Shown: one piece after another, positions 1 to 8,575 of the stretch | Layout of the letters: each line of letters begins with the position of its first letter | Numbering within the stretch: position 1 is the stretch's first letter | Assembly: GCA_028873965.1 (NCBI GenBank) | Contig: JAPPMU010000052.1 | Span: 1 to 64,000, forward strand | Length of the DNA stretch: 64,000 bases | From: Chloroflexota bacterium | Lineage (GTDB): Bacteria > Chloroflexota > Dehalococcoidia > Lucifugimonadales > UBA3495 | Reading direction: 5' to 3' | The notes under the pieces: model-generated | The model's input: only the letters and a program-made list of their open reading frames with translations | What the model was told of the DNA's origin: nothing | Database searches by the model: none | Made by a program: the position numbers and the translations under genes

Positions 1-96
1 CCGCCTGCCATGTGCACCGCCATTAACCTTGGGGTCGCCATGTGCTGCCCCGGCCGCATGTCAACACCCGTCATGCGCACCCATTTTCCTCAGCCT

Positions 97-193
97 GTCA
101 TTGCGACCCCGCACTTGATGCGGGGGTGGCAATCTCGTTCCCGCGGCGGCGTTCGTTGCCTTGACGAGATTGCCACGCTGCGCTCGGAATGAG
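97..193. repeat. Palindromic intergenic repeat, copy 1
   Basis: The left end carries GTCATTGCGA and GGCAATCTCG, and the right end carries CGAGATTGCCACG and CGCTCGGAATGA, so the two halves are inverted complements. The same pattern recurs near 25.2, 46.8, 57.4 and 58.5 kb. The small ORFs that cross it (10..192 and the minus ORF from 61) are not credible genes. The remaining sequence from 1 to 304 shows nothing else I can name. Confidence 0.8.
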
Positions 194-304
194 AACACGG
201 GCGAAACTGGGTACGTGCGAGCCCCCGCAGGTTTCACATTTTTCAACCGCACTCCGGCACGGGACGCCCGCGAGCCGGCATCTCTACGCGCGCGTAACCT
301 CTGA

Positions 305-332
305 TTGTTGTGCTGCCGGTCTGCGATATAAT
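305..332 (+). promoter_or_regulatory. Promoter of cysC
   Basis: TTGTTG at 305-310 and TATAAT at 327-332 are separated by 16 bases. The expected transcription start is near 339, which leaves a leader of only about 16-25 bases before the cysC start. Confidence 0.65.
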
Positions 333-354
333 CGCCCGCGATAACTGATCTCTG

Positions 355-1008
355 GTGTGCGATATGGGCAACCAATCTGAAGTGTTCTGGCAGGACTACA
401 CGGTGTCCCGGCATGACCGGACCGCGCTGCTCAACCAGGAGCCTATGGTGCTCTGGTTCACCGGGCTGTCGGGCGCCGGCAAGACGACGCTGGCCAACTG
501 CCTGGCCAAGCGGCTGTACGACTGCGGCTACGCCACCTACGTGCTGGACGGCGACAACCTGCGCCACGGCCTCAACCGGGACCTGGACTTCAGTGTCGCG
601 GCGCGCCAAGAAAACGTGCGGCGCATGGCGGAAGTGGCCGGCCTCATGTACGACGCCGGCCTGATCACGCTGGCGGCCTGCATCTCGCCGTTCAAGGCGG
701 AGCGGGACTTTGCCCGGAGCCTGGTTCCCGCCGGCAGGTTCGTCGAGGTGTTCGTCGATACTCCGCTGGCCCTGTGTGAGGAACGGGATAACAAGGGCCT
801 CTATCGACGCGCCCGGGCCGGCGAAATCAGCAATTTCACCGGCATAGACTCGCCCTTTGAGCGCCCGGAGGAACCGGAGATCGCCATCAACACCAGCGGG
901 CGCTCGCCCGGTCAGTGCATCGAGACCATCATGGATTACCTGACTACGAGACGGCTCATTTCTCCAACTGAACCGGGTGCGCACAACACGACGAGACAGC
1001 GGGCGTAA
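355..1008 (+). CDS. cysC: Adenylylsulfate kinase
   Basis: This enzyme phosphorylates adenosine 5'-phosphosulfate (APS) with ATP to form PAPS in cytoplasmic sulfate activation. The P-loop GLSGAGKTTLA lies near residue 38, followed by the family signatures LDGDNLRHGLN, ISPFKAERD and a KGLYRRARAGEI segment. The 217 residues are typical for a stand-alone APS kinase with a short N-terminal extension. The track start is GTG 355; an in-frame ATG at 364 is an equally plausible start. No sulfate adenylyltransferase is adjacent. PAPS could feed sulfotransferases, and an arylsulfotransferase-like gene lies 3 kb downstream, but a direct link is inference. Confidence 0.93.
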   Translation: MCDMGNQSEVFWQDYTVSRHDRTALLNQEPMVLWFTGLSGAGKTTLANCLAKRLYDCGYATYVLDGDNLRHGLNRDLDFSVAARQENVRRMAEVAGLMYDAGLITLAACISPFKAERDFARSLVPAGRFVEVFVDTPLALCEERDNKGLYRRARAGEISNFTGIDSPFERPEEPEIAINTSGRSPGQCIETIMDYLTTRRLISPTEPGAHNTTRQRA

Positions 1009-1064
1009 TGGCGGCGAATTTCCGACTGCCGCCAGGTTTTGAGCGTCCGGGAGCACCGGGTCGA

Positions 1065-1094
1065 TTGGCAACACTCGCGGCCCGGCGGTATAAT
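1065..1094 (+). promoter_or_regulatory. Promoter of ilvE-plsY
   Basis: TTGGCA at 1065-1070 and TATAAT at 1089-1094 are separated by 18 bases. A purine-rich ribosome site (AAAGGGGG) follows before the GTG start at 1127. Confidence 0.7.
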
Positions 1095-1126
1095 AGCTCG
1101 AATTCTTTGCTCAAAGGGGGCATTAC

Positions 1127-2089
1127 GTGACTACCAATGGCCAGGCTTCCTTCAACGCCGATGAACTGCAGGTGTTTTTCCGTGGGCAGTTTGTACCAGC
1201 CAGCGAGGCCAGGGTAAGCGTAATGACCCACGCCCTCCACTACGGGACGGGCGTATTCGAGGGTATCCGCGGCAACTGGAACGAAGAGCAGGGCGCGATC
1301 AACATCTTCCGCATGCGGGAGCACTACGAGCGCCTGCTGGACGGATGTCGCATTCTCATGCTCGACATCCCCTACTCCGCCGATCAGCTCTGCGACATTA
1401 CCGTTGATCTGGTCGAGCGCAACCGCCACGATTCCGACATATACATCCGGCCGCTCGCCTACAAGAGCGAGGAACTGGTGGCCAACCTGAAGCTGCAGGA
1501 GCTGTCGTCGGACTTCACCTTGATTACGGTGCCCTTCGGCAATTATCTGGGTAGCGACCGGCTGCGCTGCTGCACGTCGTCGTGGCGTCGGGTGGACGAC
1601 CCGATGATCCCGGCGCGCATCAAGGCCTGCGGCATCTACATCAACAGCATTCTCGCCAAGACCGAGGCCACCATCGCCGGCTTCGATGAAGCCATCCTGC
1701 TCAACCACGACGGCCATGTGTCGGAAGGGTCCGGCGAGAACATCTTCATGGTCAAGAAAGGGGTCATCTACACCCCACCGCTGGAGGACAACGTTCTCGG
1801 CGGGATCACGCGCGACACCATCATGCAGTTGGCGTCCGCGGAGATGGGAATGGAAGTGCAGATGCGCACCATCGACCGCAGCGAATTGTACCTTGCCGAC
1901 GAGGTGTTCCTCAGCGGTACCGCCGCCCACCTGACCCCGGTCGTCGAGCTGGACTATCGACCCATCGCCGACGGCCAACCCGGACCGGTCACGACGCAAC
2001 TGCAGCGCATGTATTTCGACATCGTGGTCGGCAACAATCCCAAGTACCGGCACTGGTGCACCCAGGTAAGGCAGCCGGTAGCGGCCTAG
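1127..2089 (+). CDS. ilvE: Branched-chain amino acid aminotransferase
   Basis: This is a PLP-dependent fold-type IV transaminase that interconverts Leu, Ile and Val with their 2-oxo acids. Family features are ALHYGTGVFEGIRG near the N-terminus, the PLP lysine at about residue 166 in RIKACGIYINSILAK, and the cofactor-phosphate segment EGSGENIF. The length of 320 residues is normal for the class I subgroup. The GTG start is supported by AAAGGGGG at the proper spacing. plsY follows after 27 bases on the same strand, so the two may be co-transcribed. A D-amino-acid or aminodeoxychorismate-lyase relative is less likely given the length and motifs. Confidence 0.93.
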   Translation: MTTNGQASFNADELQVFFRGQFVPASEARVSVMTHALHYGTGVFEGIRGNWNEEQGAINIFRMREHYERLLDGCRILMLDIPYSADQLCDITVDLVERNRHDSDIYIRPLAYKSEELVANLKLQELSSDFTLITVPFGNYLGSDRLRCCTSSWRRVDDPMIPARIKACGIYINSILAKTEATIAGFDEAILLNHDGHVSEGSGENIFMVKKGVIYTPPLEDNVLGGITRDTIMQLASAEMGMEVQMRTIDRSELYLADEVFLSGTAAHLTPVVELDYRPIADGQPGPVTTQLQRMYFDIVVGNNPKYRHWCTQVRQPVAA

Positions 2090-2116
2090 GGAGATCGCCC
2101 CGCCGGAGAAGCGGCG

Positions 2117-2785
2117 ATGCTCGGGCTGTTCGGCGCGGCCGCCCTGCTGGGCTACCTGCTGGGTAGCATTCCCACCGCCTATCTGGTGGTGCGCTGGGTC
2201 ACCAGGGGCGCGGTTGACATCCGTCGGGCTGGCGACGGCAACGCCGGGGCCAACAACGTCAACCGCGTCTGCGGCCGGCGGTGGGCCATCCTGGTCGGTG
2301 CGGTGGACATCGCCAAAGGCGTGGCAGCGGTGCTGGCGTTCAACCTGCTATCCCGTCTGGTCAACCCCACGCTGGGTGGCAGTCCTTCCGGTTTACCCGA
2401 CCCGCTGGCTCCGATCTTCGCCTTGACTCCGGCCGGGATGCTGGCCGGCGCCGCTGCCATGGCTGGTCAAATCTGGCCGATCTGGTTGAGATTCCGCGGC
2501 GGTCGCGGAGCGGCCACTGCTCTGGGCATTACCGGCGCCGCGCTGCCGGCCGCGGTGCTGATTATGGCATTGCCGTGCATCGCGGTCCTGGTACTCACCA
2601 GAAGCACCATTATCGCGCTGCCGTTCATTTATCTCACCTCGATGGTGCTGGCCCGGGCGATTCTCGGTGTCGGCTGGGGGCCTGTTGGCTACTGCCTGGG
2701 CGTTTTCATTGCCGTGGGAGCGGTGCACTTCTGGGCAGTGCGCTCGCGCCGGCCGGCCGGTGGAGCCACCCCCGGCCATGGATAG
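2117..2785 (+). CDS. plsY: Glycerol-3-phosphate acyltransferase PlsY
   Basis: This polytopic inner-membrane acyltransferase moves acyl groups from acyl-phosphate to glycerol-3-phosphate, the first step of phospholipid synthesis. The conserved cytoplasmic loops are visible: GSIPTAYLV at the start, GDGNAGANNVNRVCG (family GSGNxGATNxxR) and FRGGRGAATALG (family KGGKGxAT, here with Arg for the first Lys). Alternating hydrophobic stretches suit the usual multi-helix topology. A GGAGAAG ribosome site precedes the ATG. Its 3' end converges on the EamA transporter gene. Confidence 0.92.
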   Translation: MLGLFGAAALLGYLLGSIPTAYLVVRWVTRGAVDIRRAGDGNAGANNVNRVCGRRWAILVGAVDIAKGVAAVLAFNLLSRLVNPTLGGSPSGLPDPLAPIFALTPAGMLAGAAAMAGQIWPIWLRFRGGRGAATALGITGAALPAAVLIMALPCIAVLVLTRSTIIALPFIYLTSMVLARAILGVGWGPVGYCLGVFIAVGAVHFWAVRSRRPAGGATPGHG

Positions 2786-2795
2786 AGCCCTTTCG

Positions 2796-3692
2796 TCACA
2801 GCGCCGCCAGCATGGTCGTACCGCCGACGATCATCAGGATGGCGACGCCCTTGGCTGCCAAAGCCCCGGGTCGCAGCGATTCCTGAAGCATCCCGAAGGT
2901 CCGCCAGCTAAGCAATGTGCCCACTACGAACACGAACAGCGGCCGCGTGGCCAGTATTGCCGACGCCAACGACACCGGCCCCAGGCTGAATGACCAGACG
3001 AACAGCATGATGGCCAGCTGAGGCAGCAGGCCCTCTCCAATCACGAAAGTTGCCAGGCCCGGACCGGAACGCAATCCGCGGAACAGCCTACGCCAGTTCT
3101 CTGGCTGTCCATACACCGCGAACGCCGGCACCATACCCAGCTCCTGCAATCCGAACACTTCCCACGGCGTCAGGTCGGTGAGGACCAGCTTGGCCAGGAA
3201 GAACGCCAGACCCAGGGTGATGGAACTGCCCACCAGCACCGTCAACCCCGGGGTCAGTTTCAGCAGTCCCCGGCCGAATCCTTCAATGGAAACCAGCCCG
3301 ACGCCGGCGATCACCAGCGCAATCGCCGCCCACTGCGGAGCCGTGATGGTCTCGCCCAGCACCGCCATCGCGAGCAGCGCTACCAGTATCGGGTTGGTCT
3401 GGCTCACCGCGACGGCTCGCGAGGCCTCGCCCAACTTGAGTCCCAGGAACAGCAGCAGCAACCCGGTGCCCAGGCTGACTCCCGACAAAAGACCGATGAC
3501 AACTGCCTGCGCCGGCGCCGCGACTGGCCAGCCCACGGAGATCAGGATTATCGCCGCGCATACCGATCGTGTAACGATCGAACCGGCGCCCAGTGCCCCA
3601 ACTCCCTCAAGGTAGTTGTCCAGCAGCCTTTTGTGGGCAATGTTCGCAAGGCCGAGCGAAGCGGCGCTGCAGATGGCCAGGAGGATCCACAC
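2796..3692 (-). CDS. EamA/DMT-family transporter
   Basis: The 298-residue, highly hydrophobic protein has about ten membrane segments arranged as two similar halves, as in EamA (drug/metabolite) permeases. AVSQTNPILVALLAMAVLGE in the first half resembles the signature region of this family. The substrate cannot be told from sequence; family members export amino acids, nucleosides or other metabolites. It is transcribed toward plsY and has no obvious operon partner. Confidence 0.85.
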   Translation of the reverse strand: MWILLAICSAASLGLANIAHKRLLDNYLEGVGALGAGSIVTRSVCAAIILISVGWPVAAPAQAVVIGLLSGVSLGTGLLLLFLGLKLGEASRAVAVSQTNPILVALLAMAVLGETITAPQWAAIALVIAGVGLVSIEGFGRGLLKLTPGLTVLVGSSITLGLAFFLAKLVLTDLTPWEVFGLQELGMVPAFAVYGQPENWRRLFRGLRSGPGLATFVIGEGLLPQLAIMLFVWSFSLGPVSLASAILATRPLFVFVVGTLLSWRTFGMLQESLRPGALAAKGVAILMIVGGTTMLAAL

Positions 3693-3819
3693 GGGGTTCG
3701 CGATTACCTTGTGGTAGAGATTGCGCCGGAGGTCATCATTCCGATCAAAGCGAACGACGACGGCAGCCAGCCGACGCAGTATAACTTGCCCGCACGCGGG
3801 GTTTGCGCCGAGCCCCTGC

Positions 3820-3825
3820 TATAAT
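3820..3825 (+). promoter_or_regulatory. -10 box upstream of the arylsulfotransferase-like gene
   Basis: TATAAT followed by CGCGCC lies 33 bases before the ATG. No good -35 is seen at 16-18 bases. AGCGGAGG ahead of the ATG is the ribosome site. Confidence 0.6.
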
Positions 3826-3857
3826 CGCGCCGGATTTGAAATAGCGGAGGTACACGA

Positions 3858-4979
3858 ATGGGCTGGTCGATTCACCATCCAGTCGGACTGATCCATCACA
3901 CACCCGCAGCGTGCAATCGCGGCTACACGCTTTTTTCGACCACGCGCGGGGGCAAGGACGCTTACCTGATCGACATGCAGGGCAACGTCGTCCACCGGTG
4001 GCATTCTCCTGAGGGCATCCACTATTCCTACTTGCTGGACAACGGCAACCTGCTGTGCCGTACCTTACCGCCCGAGGACGCCGGCGGCATCGAGACGGTG
4101 GGCGGCTCGTCGGCCAGCATCATCGAACTGGACTGGGACAGCAACCTGGTCTGGGCCTACCGCAACAACACTCTTCACCATGATTACGAGCGGTTGCCCA
4201 ACGGCAATACCCTGTTGCTCATGTGGGATCCCATTCCGGAGGATCTGGTTGCGCAGGTACAGGGCGGATATGACGTGGATTTCGCTCCCGGGATGCTTGG
4301 CGACGTGGTTCGTGAGGTGACCCCAGACGGCGCGACCGTTTGGGAATGGAGGTCCTGGGAGCACCTGGATCCCAGCGAAGACGTTCTAGGTCCGCTGGAC
4401 GCCCGGCGGGAATGGACCCACGGGAATTGCCTGAACGTCACGCCCAACGGCGACCTGCTGGTGAGTTTCCGTTTGACCAACACCGTGGGCATCGTCGACC
4501 GCGCCACCGGAGCCTTCACCTGGAAGTGGGGCCCGGGCGAGATTGACCACCAGCATCATCCCACCTGGCTGGACAACGGACGGGTGCTGATCTTCGACAA
4601 CGGCTCCCACCGGCGGGGCGCCAGTTACTCCCGCGTCGTGGAAGTGGATCCGGCAACCAACGAGATCCATTGGCAGTACCAGGGAATGCCGGCCATCTCC
4701 TTCTACAGCTACAACATCAGCAGCGCGGAGCGGCAACCCAACGGAAACACGCTGATCTGCGAGGGGGCGCCGGGCCGCATGTTCGAGGTCACCCCTCGGG
4801 GCGAGATCGTCTGGGAGTACATCAACCCGTTCTTCCTCTATAGCGGCGCCGCCGGCGGTGGCGGCATGGAATACACCAACGCCACCTTCCGCTGCCACCG
4901 CTACAGCGCCGACCACCCGGCGCTCGTGGGGAAGGACCTGGACCCGAGGAGGCACGCGGCGCTGAATCGTATCCTATAA
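3858..4979 (+). CDS. Arylsulfotransferase (ASST)-like beta-propeller protein
   Basis: The 373-residue protein is built of repeated propeller blades with the pattern GNVVHRW, NGNLL, LPNGNTLLLMWD, TPNGDLLVSFR and QPNGNTLICEG, as in aryl-sulfate sulfotransferases. Such enzymes move sulfate between phenolic esters, but several family members have no shown activity. No signal peptide is seen, unlike the periplasmic enterobacterial ASST, so it is probably cytoplasmic. The start follows an AGCGGAGG site. The stop codon overlaps a TATAAT box that appears to serve the next cassette. Confidence 0.8.
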   Translation: MGWSIHHPVGLIHHTPAACNRGYTLFSTTRGGKDAYLIDMQGNVVHRWHSPEGIHYSYLLDNGNLLCRTLPPEDAGGIETVGGSSASIIELDWDSNLVWAYRNNTLHHDYERLPNGNTLLLMWDPIPEDLVAQVQGGYDVDFAPGMLGDVVREVTPDGATVWEWRSWEHLDPSEDVLGPLDARREWTHGNCLNVTPNGDLLVSFRLTNTVGIVDRATGAFTWKWGPGEIDHQHHPTWLDNGRVLIFDNGSHRRGASYSRVVEVDPATNEIHWQYQGMPAISFYSYNISSAERQPNGNTLICEGAPGRMFEVTPRGEIVWEYINPFFLYSGAAGGGGMEYTNATFRCHRYSADHPALVGKDLDPRRHAALNRIL

Positions 4980-4980
4980 T
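4975..4980 (+). promoter_or_regulatory. -10 box of the ATPase cassette
   Basis: TATAAT lies across the stop codon of the preceding gene. It would start a transcript near 4987, just before AAGGAGGAG. No clear -35 is seen. Confidence 0.5.
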
Positions 4981-5030
4981 GGTGTCATAAGGAGGAGATG
5001 CATCTTCCTTTGTGCCAGGAACATAACCCG

Positions 5031-6308
5031 ATGATCATCAATCGGATACAGGTGCTCAATTACGGATGCCTTCGGTACGTGGACGTGCCGATGGACCGCT
5101 TCCACGTGCTCATCGGCCCCAACGCCAGCGGCAAGAGCACGCTGATGGACGCAATCAAGTTCGTGTCCGACGTTGTGCGAGACGGGGTCAGTGCAGCGTG
5201 CGAGCGTCGCACCGCGAACTTTGCGGATTTGGTGTGGGGACGGCCGGAGGATCCCGAGGAGCAACGATTTGAAATCGCGCTGGAGTTCGAGCTACCTATT
5301 GAAGCACTCGAACTGTTGCCATCGCAACGCAATTACCGGACATTCCGGTACGAACTTTCAGTAGGGATCGATGTGCGAACAAGTCGGGTTTCCTTACTCA
5401 AAGAGAGGGGTGTGCTAAGGGTACAGACGGAGCAAAATCTCAAGCAATCGCTAATGTTCCCTGAACCTGATGTTCCTCCGCAGACTCTTACGGGCGCAAG
5501 GCCGAAAGGGCAACGGACGATATTTAGCAAAAGCGAAACTGGCCGGAGTAGATTCAATGACGAGACGATCAGGGAAACTGGTAGCGTCAACTGGAATTTG
5601 GGGCTAAATCTAAGTTCTGACCGCTCGGCTTTGTCGATTATGCCCGATCATGACGAAAAATACCCGGCTTCGACCCGGGCTATGGTATTTCTAAGGGATA
5701 AAGTGACCGTATTAGCGCTCAACAGTGAGCGGATGCGGCAAGCCAGTCGACCAGGTGTAGGCATTGACATGCTGCCTGACGGTTCGAACCTGCCGTGGGT
5801 CGCTGATGCGATGATCAGTCGTACGCCCGACCTGGCTGGTGAATGGATCGGTCATATCCAATGCGCTTTGTCGGGGCTCCACTCGGTAAAAATCATGGAC
5901 AGACCCGACGACCGCCACAAATACCTGATGCTGCAATATTCGCACGGGTTGGACGTGCCTTCATGGAAGGTCTCCGATGGTACTTTGCGCCTGATGGCCC
6001 TGACCATGCTCGCATATTCGCCTCAATCGTCTGGACTATACATGATTGAAGAGCCTGAAAATGGGATTCATCCAGGGGCGTTGCAAGACGTTTTCGATTC
6101 GTTGTCTTCAGTATACGAAGCGCAAGTCCTTTTGGCTAGTCATTCCCCAGAATTTGTGGCCATCGCGAATGTCCATCAGTTGCTGTGCTTCGGTAAAACT
6201 GATGCGGGTGTCGTCGATATCGTTCGTGGGAATTCGCATCCTCGCCTGAAAGATTGGCAATACGAGACCGATTTGGGGACCTTCTTCGCCTCGGGCATAC
6301 TCGCATGA
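5031..6308 (+). CDS. AAA/ABC-type ATPase, putative defence ATPase (MAD3/OLD-like)
   Basis: This is a SMC/RecF-type ATPase: Walker A GPNASGKSTL near residue 29, Walker B MIEEPENGIHPG, and the switch histidine in LLASHSPEF. A variable central region separates the lobes, as in OLD-family and other AAA15/AAA21 proteins. ATG 5031 gives the usual MI(I)NRIQVLNYG opening. ATG 4998 in the track is immediately next to AAGGAGGAG, too close for normal initiation. The downstream gene overlaps by four bases (ATGA), so the two are translationally coupled. Base composition is visibly less GC-rich than the neighbours, which suggests transfer. The defence role is inference from architecture. Confidence 0.85.
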   Translation: MIINRIQVLNYGCLRYVDVPMDRFHVLIGPNASGKSTLMDAIKFVSDVVRDGVSAACERRTANFADLVWGRPEDPEEQRFEIALEFELPIEALELLPSQRNYRTFRYELSVGIDVRTSRVSLLKERGVLRVQTEQNLKQSLMFPEPDVPPQTLTGARPKGQRTIFSKSETGRSRFNDETIRETGSVNWNLGLNLSSDRSALSIMPDHDEKYPASTRAMVFLRDKVTVLALNSERMRQASRPGVGIDMLPDGSNLPWVADAMISRTPDLAGEWIGHIQCALSGLHSVKIMDRPDDRHKYLMLQYSHGLDVPSWKVSDGTLRLMALTMLAYSPQSSGLYMIEEPENGIHPGALQDVFDSLSSVYEAQVLLASHSPEFVAIANVHQLLCFGKTDAGVVDIVRGNSHPRLKDWQYETDLGTFFASGILA

Positions 6309-6943
6309 ATGAAGCCTCTTTTTCGAAGGACCTCGTAGTGCTGGCTGCTGACGGAACAATTCAGCGCACCGTGCAGACCTTGTTGGAAGATCGGCAAGAT
6401 GCATTGGGCATATCTGCCCTGACCGTCGATATTCAAACCCATCGCCATCACGATTCGGGTTGCCGTTCTGCCCCCGGCGAAGTAATCAACCCGTTACGCA
6501 ACTTGTACCGGAAGGGGATGTTAATTTTCGATTTCCATGGCAGTGGAGAAACGCAACGTACTGCAGCGCAGTTGGAAGTTGATCTAGAGCAACAACTACA
6601 GAATGCAGGCTGGGGACATGACCGGATTGCAGTAGTGGCGATCGAGCCTGAGTTGGAAGCTTGGGTGTTTGGAGCCTCCGTTAGCGTTTTGGAAGGCCTT
6701 GTCGGTTGGTCTCAACCGCAAGGTATCAGCGACTGGTTAGAGCTAAATGGCTTTATCACTAGCGGGGAAACCAAGCCGAATGATCCACAGGCTGCTTTCG
6801 ATGGAATGCTTCAAATGCATCGGAAACGCCGCTCAAGAAAATTGTTCGCCGATCTCGCCCGCACCGTCAGTTTCTCCCGTTGCCAGGATCGCGCCTTCCA
6901 GAAATTCCGCGCCACGCTCCAACGTTGGTTCCCTGCCGAATGA
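6305..6943 (+). CDS. TOPRIM-like/MAD4-like partner of the ATPase
   Basis: The start is ATG 6305, overlapping the ATPase stop by four bases; the track start at 6254 is too early. The 212-residue protein opens with LVVLAADGTIQRTVQTLLE, has an HHDSGC segment, then MLIFDFHGSGE and VVAIEPELEAWVFG. This order of acidic motifs resembles TOPRIM-type or RloB/DUF4276-like nucleases that accompany OLD-like ATPases. I recall a similar pattern in proteins named MAD4 of methylation-associated defence systems, but I cannot verify that here. No methyltransferase or specificity subunit is adjacent, so a stand-alone pair is the more direct reading. Low-GC codon use matches the ATPase. Confidence 0.7.
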   Translation: MNEASFSKDLVVLAADGTIQRTVQTLLEDRQDALGISALTVDIQTHRHHDSGCRSAPGEVINPLRNLYRKGMLIFDFHGSGETQRTAAQLEVDLEQQLQNAGWGHDRIAVVAIEPELEAWVFGASVSVLEGLVGWSQPQGISDWLELNGFITSGETKPNDPQAAFDGMLQMHRKRRSRKLFADLARTVSFSRCQDRAFQKFRATLQRWFPAE

Positions 6944-6975
6944 AAAAGGCGGCGTCATCCGGACGCCGCCTTTTT
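6943..6975. terminator. Strong bidirectional terminator
   Basis: AAAAAGGCGGCGTC (6943-6956) pairs perfectly with GACGCCGCCTTTTT (6962-6975) around a five-base loop. The A and T runs on the two sides let it stop both the plus-strand cassette and the minus-strand CoA-transferase operon. The stop codon of the upstream gene uses its first A. Confidence 0.95.
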
Positions 6976-7000
6976 GAACTCCATCCAATCTGAAATTCGT

Positions 7001-7690
7001 CTACGCCGGCCGCACCCGCATCTCCCGCAGGTCGTCGGCGATGATGAGCTGCGCCTCGGTCTGCTCCTGGATGTCCTCCGGGGACCAGCCGGGGGCATGC
7101 TCGCGCAGGACGAACCCGTCTTCGGTGATTTCGAACAGACCCAAGTCCGTAGCCAGCAGCTTGACCACTCCCGGCGCGGTGATGGGCAGATTGCATTGTT
7201 TGAGCACACGGGGCGCGCCGTTGCGCTGGTTGTGCTCCATGGCGATGAACACGCGCTTGGCGCAGGCGGCCAGGTCCATCGCGCCGCCGATCCCGCCGCC
7301 CTTGCGCACCGGAATGCGCCAGTTGGCGAAGTCTCCGTTTTCGGATACCTCGTACGCTCCCATCACCGTCACGTCCACCATGCCCTTCCTGATGATCCCG
7401 AACGAATCGGCGTGATGCACGATGGCCATGCCGGGCAGGGCAACCACGTTCTGGCCGCCGGCGTTGACCAGGTGCCTGTCTTCTTCCCCGGCAGGAGCCA
7501 GCGGACCAAATCCGATCACCCCGTTTTCGGAATGAAAGATGATCTCCTTGTCCGGCTCGCACTCCAGGTAGTTGGAGCAAAGAGTTGGCATACCCACGCC
7601 CAGGTTCACGATCCAACCGTCCTGGAACTCCATGGCAAGGCGGTCGCACATGGTTTGCCTGGAGAGGCGGGGCTTGTCCGCGGTAGTCAT
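7001..7690 (-). CDS. CoA-transferase subunit B (3-oxoacid CoA-transferase type)
   Basis: This is the beta subunit of a class I CoA transferase, which moves CoA between an acyl-CoA and a carboxylic acid through a glutamyl-CoA intermediate. The catalytic Glu lies in the SENGVIGFGP motif. GVGMPTLCSNYL and the GGxGGAMDL-like segment (GGGIGGAMDLA) are family features. Subunit A lies 67 bases upstream on the same strand. The acid substrate (acetoacetate, oxoadipate or another) cannot be told from sequence. Confidence 0.92.
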   Translation of the reverse strand: MTTADKPRLSRQTMCDRLAMEFQDGWIVNLGVGMPTLCSNYLECEPDKEIIFHSENGVIGFGPLAPAGEEDRHLVNAGGQNVVALPGMAIVHHADSFGIIRKGMVDVTVMGAYEVSENGDFANWRIPVRKGGGIGGAMDLAACAKRVFIAMEHNQRNGAPRVLKQCNLPITAPGVVKLLATDLGLFEITEDGFVLREHAPGWSPEDIQEQTEAQLIIADDLREMRVRPA

Positions 7691-7757
7691 CGCAATACTC
7701 CTTGTGTTCTTGATCGCGTACCCGTTTCAGCGCCGACGCTGACCTGAACCGGCGTCT

Positions 7758-8456
7758 TCAGTCCCAAATCCCGTCTTCCGGGATCTTTACCAGTCGATCA
7801 ACGTAGATTCCCGGAACGTGCACGCAGTCCGGGTCAATCTCCCCAGGTTCAACGATGCTATCTTCCACCTCGACGACGGTGATATCGGCAGCCATGGCCA
7901 TCACGGGGTTGAAGTTGCGTTGGGTCAGGCGGAATTGCAGATTGCCGAAGGTGTCGGCCCGATACGCGCGAATGAGCGCAAAATCGGCCGGCAGGGGGTA
8001 TTCCAGCACGTAGGTGCGGCCGTTGATTTCCCGGTGCTCCTTGCCTTCCGCCAGCTCAGTGCCGACGCTGGCCGGCGTGTAGAAAGCGCCGATGCCAGCC
8101 GCGGCGGCCCGCATGCGTTCGGCCAGCGTCCCTTGCGGGACCAGTTCTGCATCCAGCTCATCGTCGTTGTACATCTGGACGAAGGGCGTGATCTGCGACG
8201 GGTGAGTCGGCGCGGTGAACGCGCAGATCATCTTCTTGACCTGGCGGGCTTCGATCAACGTACCGACGTCCACGCGGTCGTCCAGTGAACCCGCATTGTT
8301 GGAAATGCCGGTTAGGTCCTTGACCCCCAGCCGGTGCACTGCGGCCAGGAGGTTGCGGGCCAGGCCCACGTTGCCAAAACCGGGCGACATGAAAGTCATG
8401 CCGTCTTTCATGTCGGCAACGGCGGAGTCGAAATCGGGGAAAACCTTGTTCTTCAT
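7758..8456 (-). CDS. CoA-transferase subunit A
   Basis: This is the alpha subunit that pairs with the gene just downstream. It contains the glycine-rich SPGFGNVGLARNLL region (family GGFGxxGxPxxLI) and GISNNAGS, then a region shared with 3-oxoacid and 3-oxoadipate CoA-transferases. At 232 residues it has the usual length. A promoter with TATAAT lies about 80 bases upstream. The operon ends at the shared terminator at 6943-6975. Confidence 0.92.
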   Translation of the reverse strand: MKNKVFPDFDSAVADMKDGMTFMSPGFGNVGLARNLLAAVHRLGVKDLTGISNNAGSLDDRVDVGTLIEARQVKKMICAFTAPTHPSQITPFVQMYNDDELDAELVPQGTLAERMRAAAAGIGAFYTPASVGTELAEGKEHREINGRTYVLEYPLPADFALIRAYRADTFGNLQFRLTQRNFNPVMAMAADITVVEVEDSIVEPGEIDPDCVHVPGIYVDRLVKIPEDGIWD

Positions 8457-8537
8457 TGGGGTGGGCTCCCATTCCTGGTGTCGCCGCCGGTAGCCGGCGA
8501 CGATGCCGCCGTCGCCAAAGGCGCGACGGATGCGGCC

Positions 8538-8565
8538 ATTATACTAGCAACATAACCTGTGGCAA
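8538..8565 (-). promoter_or_regulatory. Promoter of the CoA-transferase operon
   Basis: Read on the minus strand, TTGCCA and TATAAT are separated by 16 bases. Confidence 0.65.
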
Positions 8566-8575
8566 CGCGCCTGGC

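Noticed and set aside
61-1074. 337-residue minus ORF across cysC
   Set aside because: It is the antisense shadow of a clear cysC gene and has no recognisable domain.
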